Assembly (NCBI GenBank): GCA_947649215.1
Contig: CANSQW010000076.1
Coordinates: forward strand, 1 to 6,654
Length of the DNA stretch: 6,654 nucleotides
Direction: 5' to 3'
From: an uncultured bacterium
GTDB lineage: Bacteria > Actinomycetota > Coriobacteriia > Coriobacteriales > Eggerthellaceae
The notes under the pieces were generated by a model. That model had not been told where the DNA came from and ran no database searches. It saw only the letters and a list, made by a program, of their open reading frames with translations. The stretch's first letter is position 1; every line of letters starts with the position of its first letter. A program made the translations under genes and the position numbers. Below, in pieces: positions 5,984-6,654 of this stretch.

Positions 5984-6168
5984 GCACTCATTTCGGCAAC
6001 AAGCGCTGACCTGGGGGGTCAGGAGGAGGAAAACGGCACCTGACCTCCCTTAATTTTCTGCATCTTTTTGCCGTTGCCAGTAGAAACTCGCGCGCGGATA
6101 TGCTGAAATAGCGAAAGTTAGCCTAAATTGACGGCCGCGTGGCCGAGACCTTGGGAAGAGGAACGTCG
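5984..6168 (+). other. Divergent intergenic region upstream of the partial plus-strand gene
   Basis: The region is AT-richer than its surroundings, especially 6050-6130. It holds the inverted repeats at 6006-6049. Plus-strand promoter candidates are weak: TTGCCA (6074-6079) with TATGCT (6099-6104) at 19 nt spacing, or TAAATT (6124-6129) without a clear -35. The SD GAAGAGGA (6155-6162) serves the ATG at 6169. No gene is seen in it. Confidence 0.4.
6006..6049. repeat. Three-arm alternative inverted repeat
   Basis: CTGACC (6006-6011) can pair with GGTCAG (6017-6022). Alternatively, GGGGGGTCAGG (6013-6023) can pair with CCTGACCTCCC (6039-6049) over 11 bp including one G-U. On the plus strand the second stem is followed by TTAATTTTC, weakly terminator-like, but no plus-strand gene lies upstream. 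It may be a REP-like element, an operator, or leader structure for the gene at 6169. Confidence 0.45.
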
Positions 6169-6654
6169 ATGCCCCAGCAGAACAATCCCCGCAACGGCGC
6201 CCGCATTCGGCGGGGACGCTACGCCGCCCCTGTGGCGAGCGGCGCCCCGCAGCAGGCGGCCGGCACGTCGGGGCCCGTCGCCGCAGGCCGAGAGGGCGCG
6301 GCCGACCAGCCTTGGGGCGCCGGGGCCCCTGCCCTCGACCGCCAGGCGGGCGCGGAGAGCAGGGGCCGCCATGCCGCCCCTGCGGCCGCGGGAGGCGACG
6401 GGCAGCCGGACGGGGCCTGGGGCGCGCCGGAGGAGGCCTTTGCCCCTTCGGCTGATGACGCGGACTTCGAGTTCGTCGCGGACGAGCCGGACGCCTCGTC
6501 GCTACCGGGCAACCCGCGCGACCGCGTGACGGTCGGCCCGCGCGTCGGCGGCGAGGCCCACGGCGGGCGCGGCATCGTCATCCAGCCGGGCGCCACCGGA
6601 TCCACGCCCGTCATCGGCGTGGACACCGCCCATGCCCGCGTGGTACCGCGCGCT
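6169..6654 (+). CDS. N-terminal part of an unidentified protein, open at the right edge
   Basis: ATG at 6169 follows GAAGAGGA with a 6-nt spacer, and the frame stays open for 162 codons to the window end, so the gene is truncated by the window. I do not recognise it. The visible part is rich in Ala, Gly, Pro and Arg and is probably disordered. It has a basic start (RIRRGR, 12-17) and an acidic patch at about 88-109 (EEAF to PDAS). There is no signal peptide or membrane segment so far. A short repeat, RGRYAAPVASG (15-25) and RGRHAAPAAAG (65-75), recurs at exactly 50 residues; QPWGAG (47-52) and GAWGAP (82-87) also resemble each other. Such an N-terminal tail often precedes a membrane or catalytic domain, but none is visible here. 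It diverges from the T-box operon, so regulation could be shared across 5984-6168. Minus-strand frames over this stretch are judged shadows. Confidence 0.7.
   Translation, partial: MPQQNNPRNGARIRRGRYAAPVASGAPQQAAGTSGPVAAGREGAADQPWGAGAPALDRQAGAESRGRHAAPAAAGGDGQPDGAWGAPEEAFAPSADDADFEFVADEPDASSLPGNPRDRVTVGPRVGGEAHGGRGIVIQPGATGSTPVIGVDTAHARVVPRA

Noticed and set aside
6118..6626. Minus-strand open frames opposite the partial plus-strand gene
   Set aside because: The plus frame has a good SD, runs uninterrupted to the edge and shows an internal protein-level repeat; the minus frames lack these.

Overview
This is a GC-rich window of bacterial type. Nearly everything before position 6000 is encoded on the minus strand. 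The composition, a TTG start, the Shine-Dalgarno (SD) sites, a full-length T-box leader and a PcsB-like coiled coil joined to an RlpA-like domain suggest a Coriobacteriia/Eggerthellaceae-type actinobacterium. That assignment is inference from style, not from a marker gene.

Layout, read along the minus strand from right to left. A promoter (about 5956-5983) drives a complete T-box riboswitch (about 5649-5945). Its specifier is UGG (Trp) and its T-box bulge base is C, which matches the G discriminator of tRNA-Trp. The T-box precedes an operon for a self-contained ECF transporter: a membrane S component (4932-5531), a first ATPase (4013-4853), a second ATPase (3081-4016) and the transmembrane coupling protein EcfT (2311-3081). 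The last three genes overlap by 4 nt and 1 nt. Together this predicts a tryptophan (or Trp-related) importer made only when charged tRNA-Trp is scarce. After two strong hairpins (2286-2307 and 2232-2259) comes endonuclease IV (nfo, 1368-2201). A 209-nt spacer with inverted repeats follows, then a secreted coiled-coil/double-psi-beta-barrel cell-wall protein (34-1158).

On the plus strand, a divergent gene begins at 6169 and runs off the right edge. It encodes an Ala/Gly/Pro/Arg-rich, probably disordered N-terminus that I cannot assign. Between it and the T-box promoter lies a block of alternative inverted repeats (6006-6049).

The points most worth attention are these: (1) the Trp-specific T-box on a dedicated ECF transporter; (2) a one-base excess in a C6 run at 4175-4180, which breaks the first ATPase and fuses its frame to the second; and (3) complementary degenerate motifs in the two ATPases that together would disable one of the two composite ATP sites. 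I found no CRISPR array, tRNA, rRNA, insertion sequence or phage gene.
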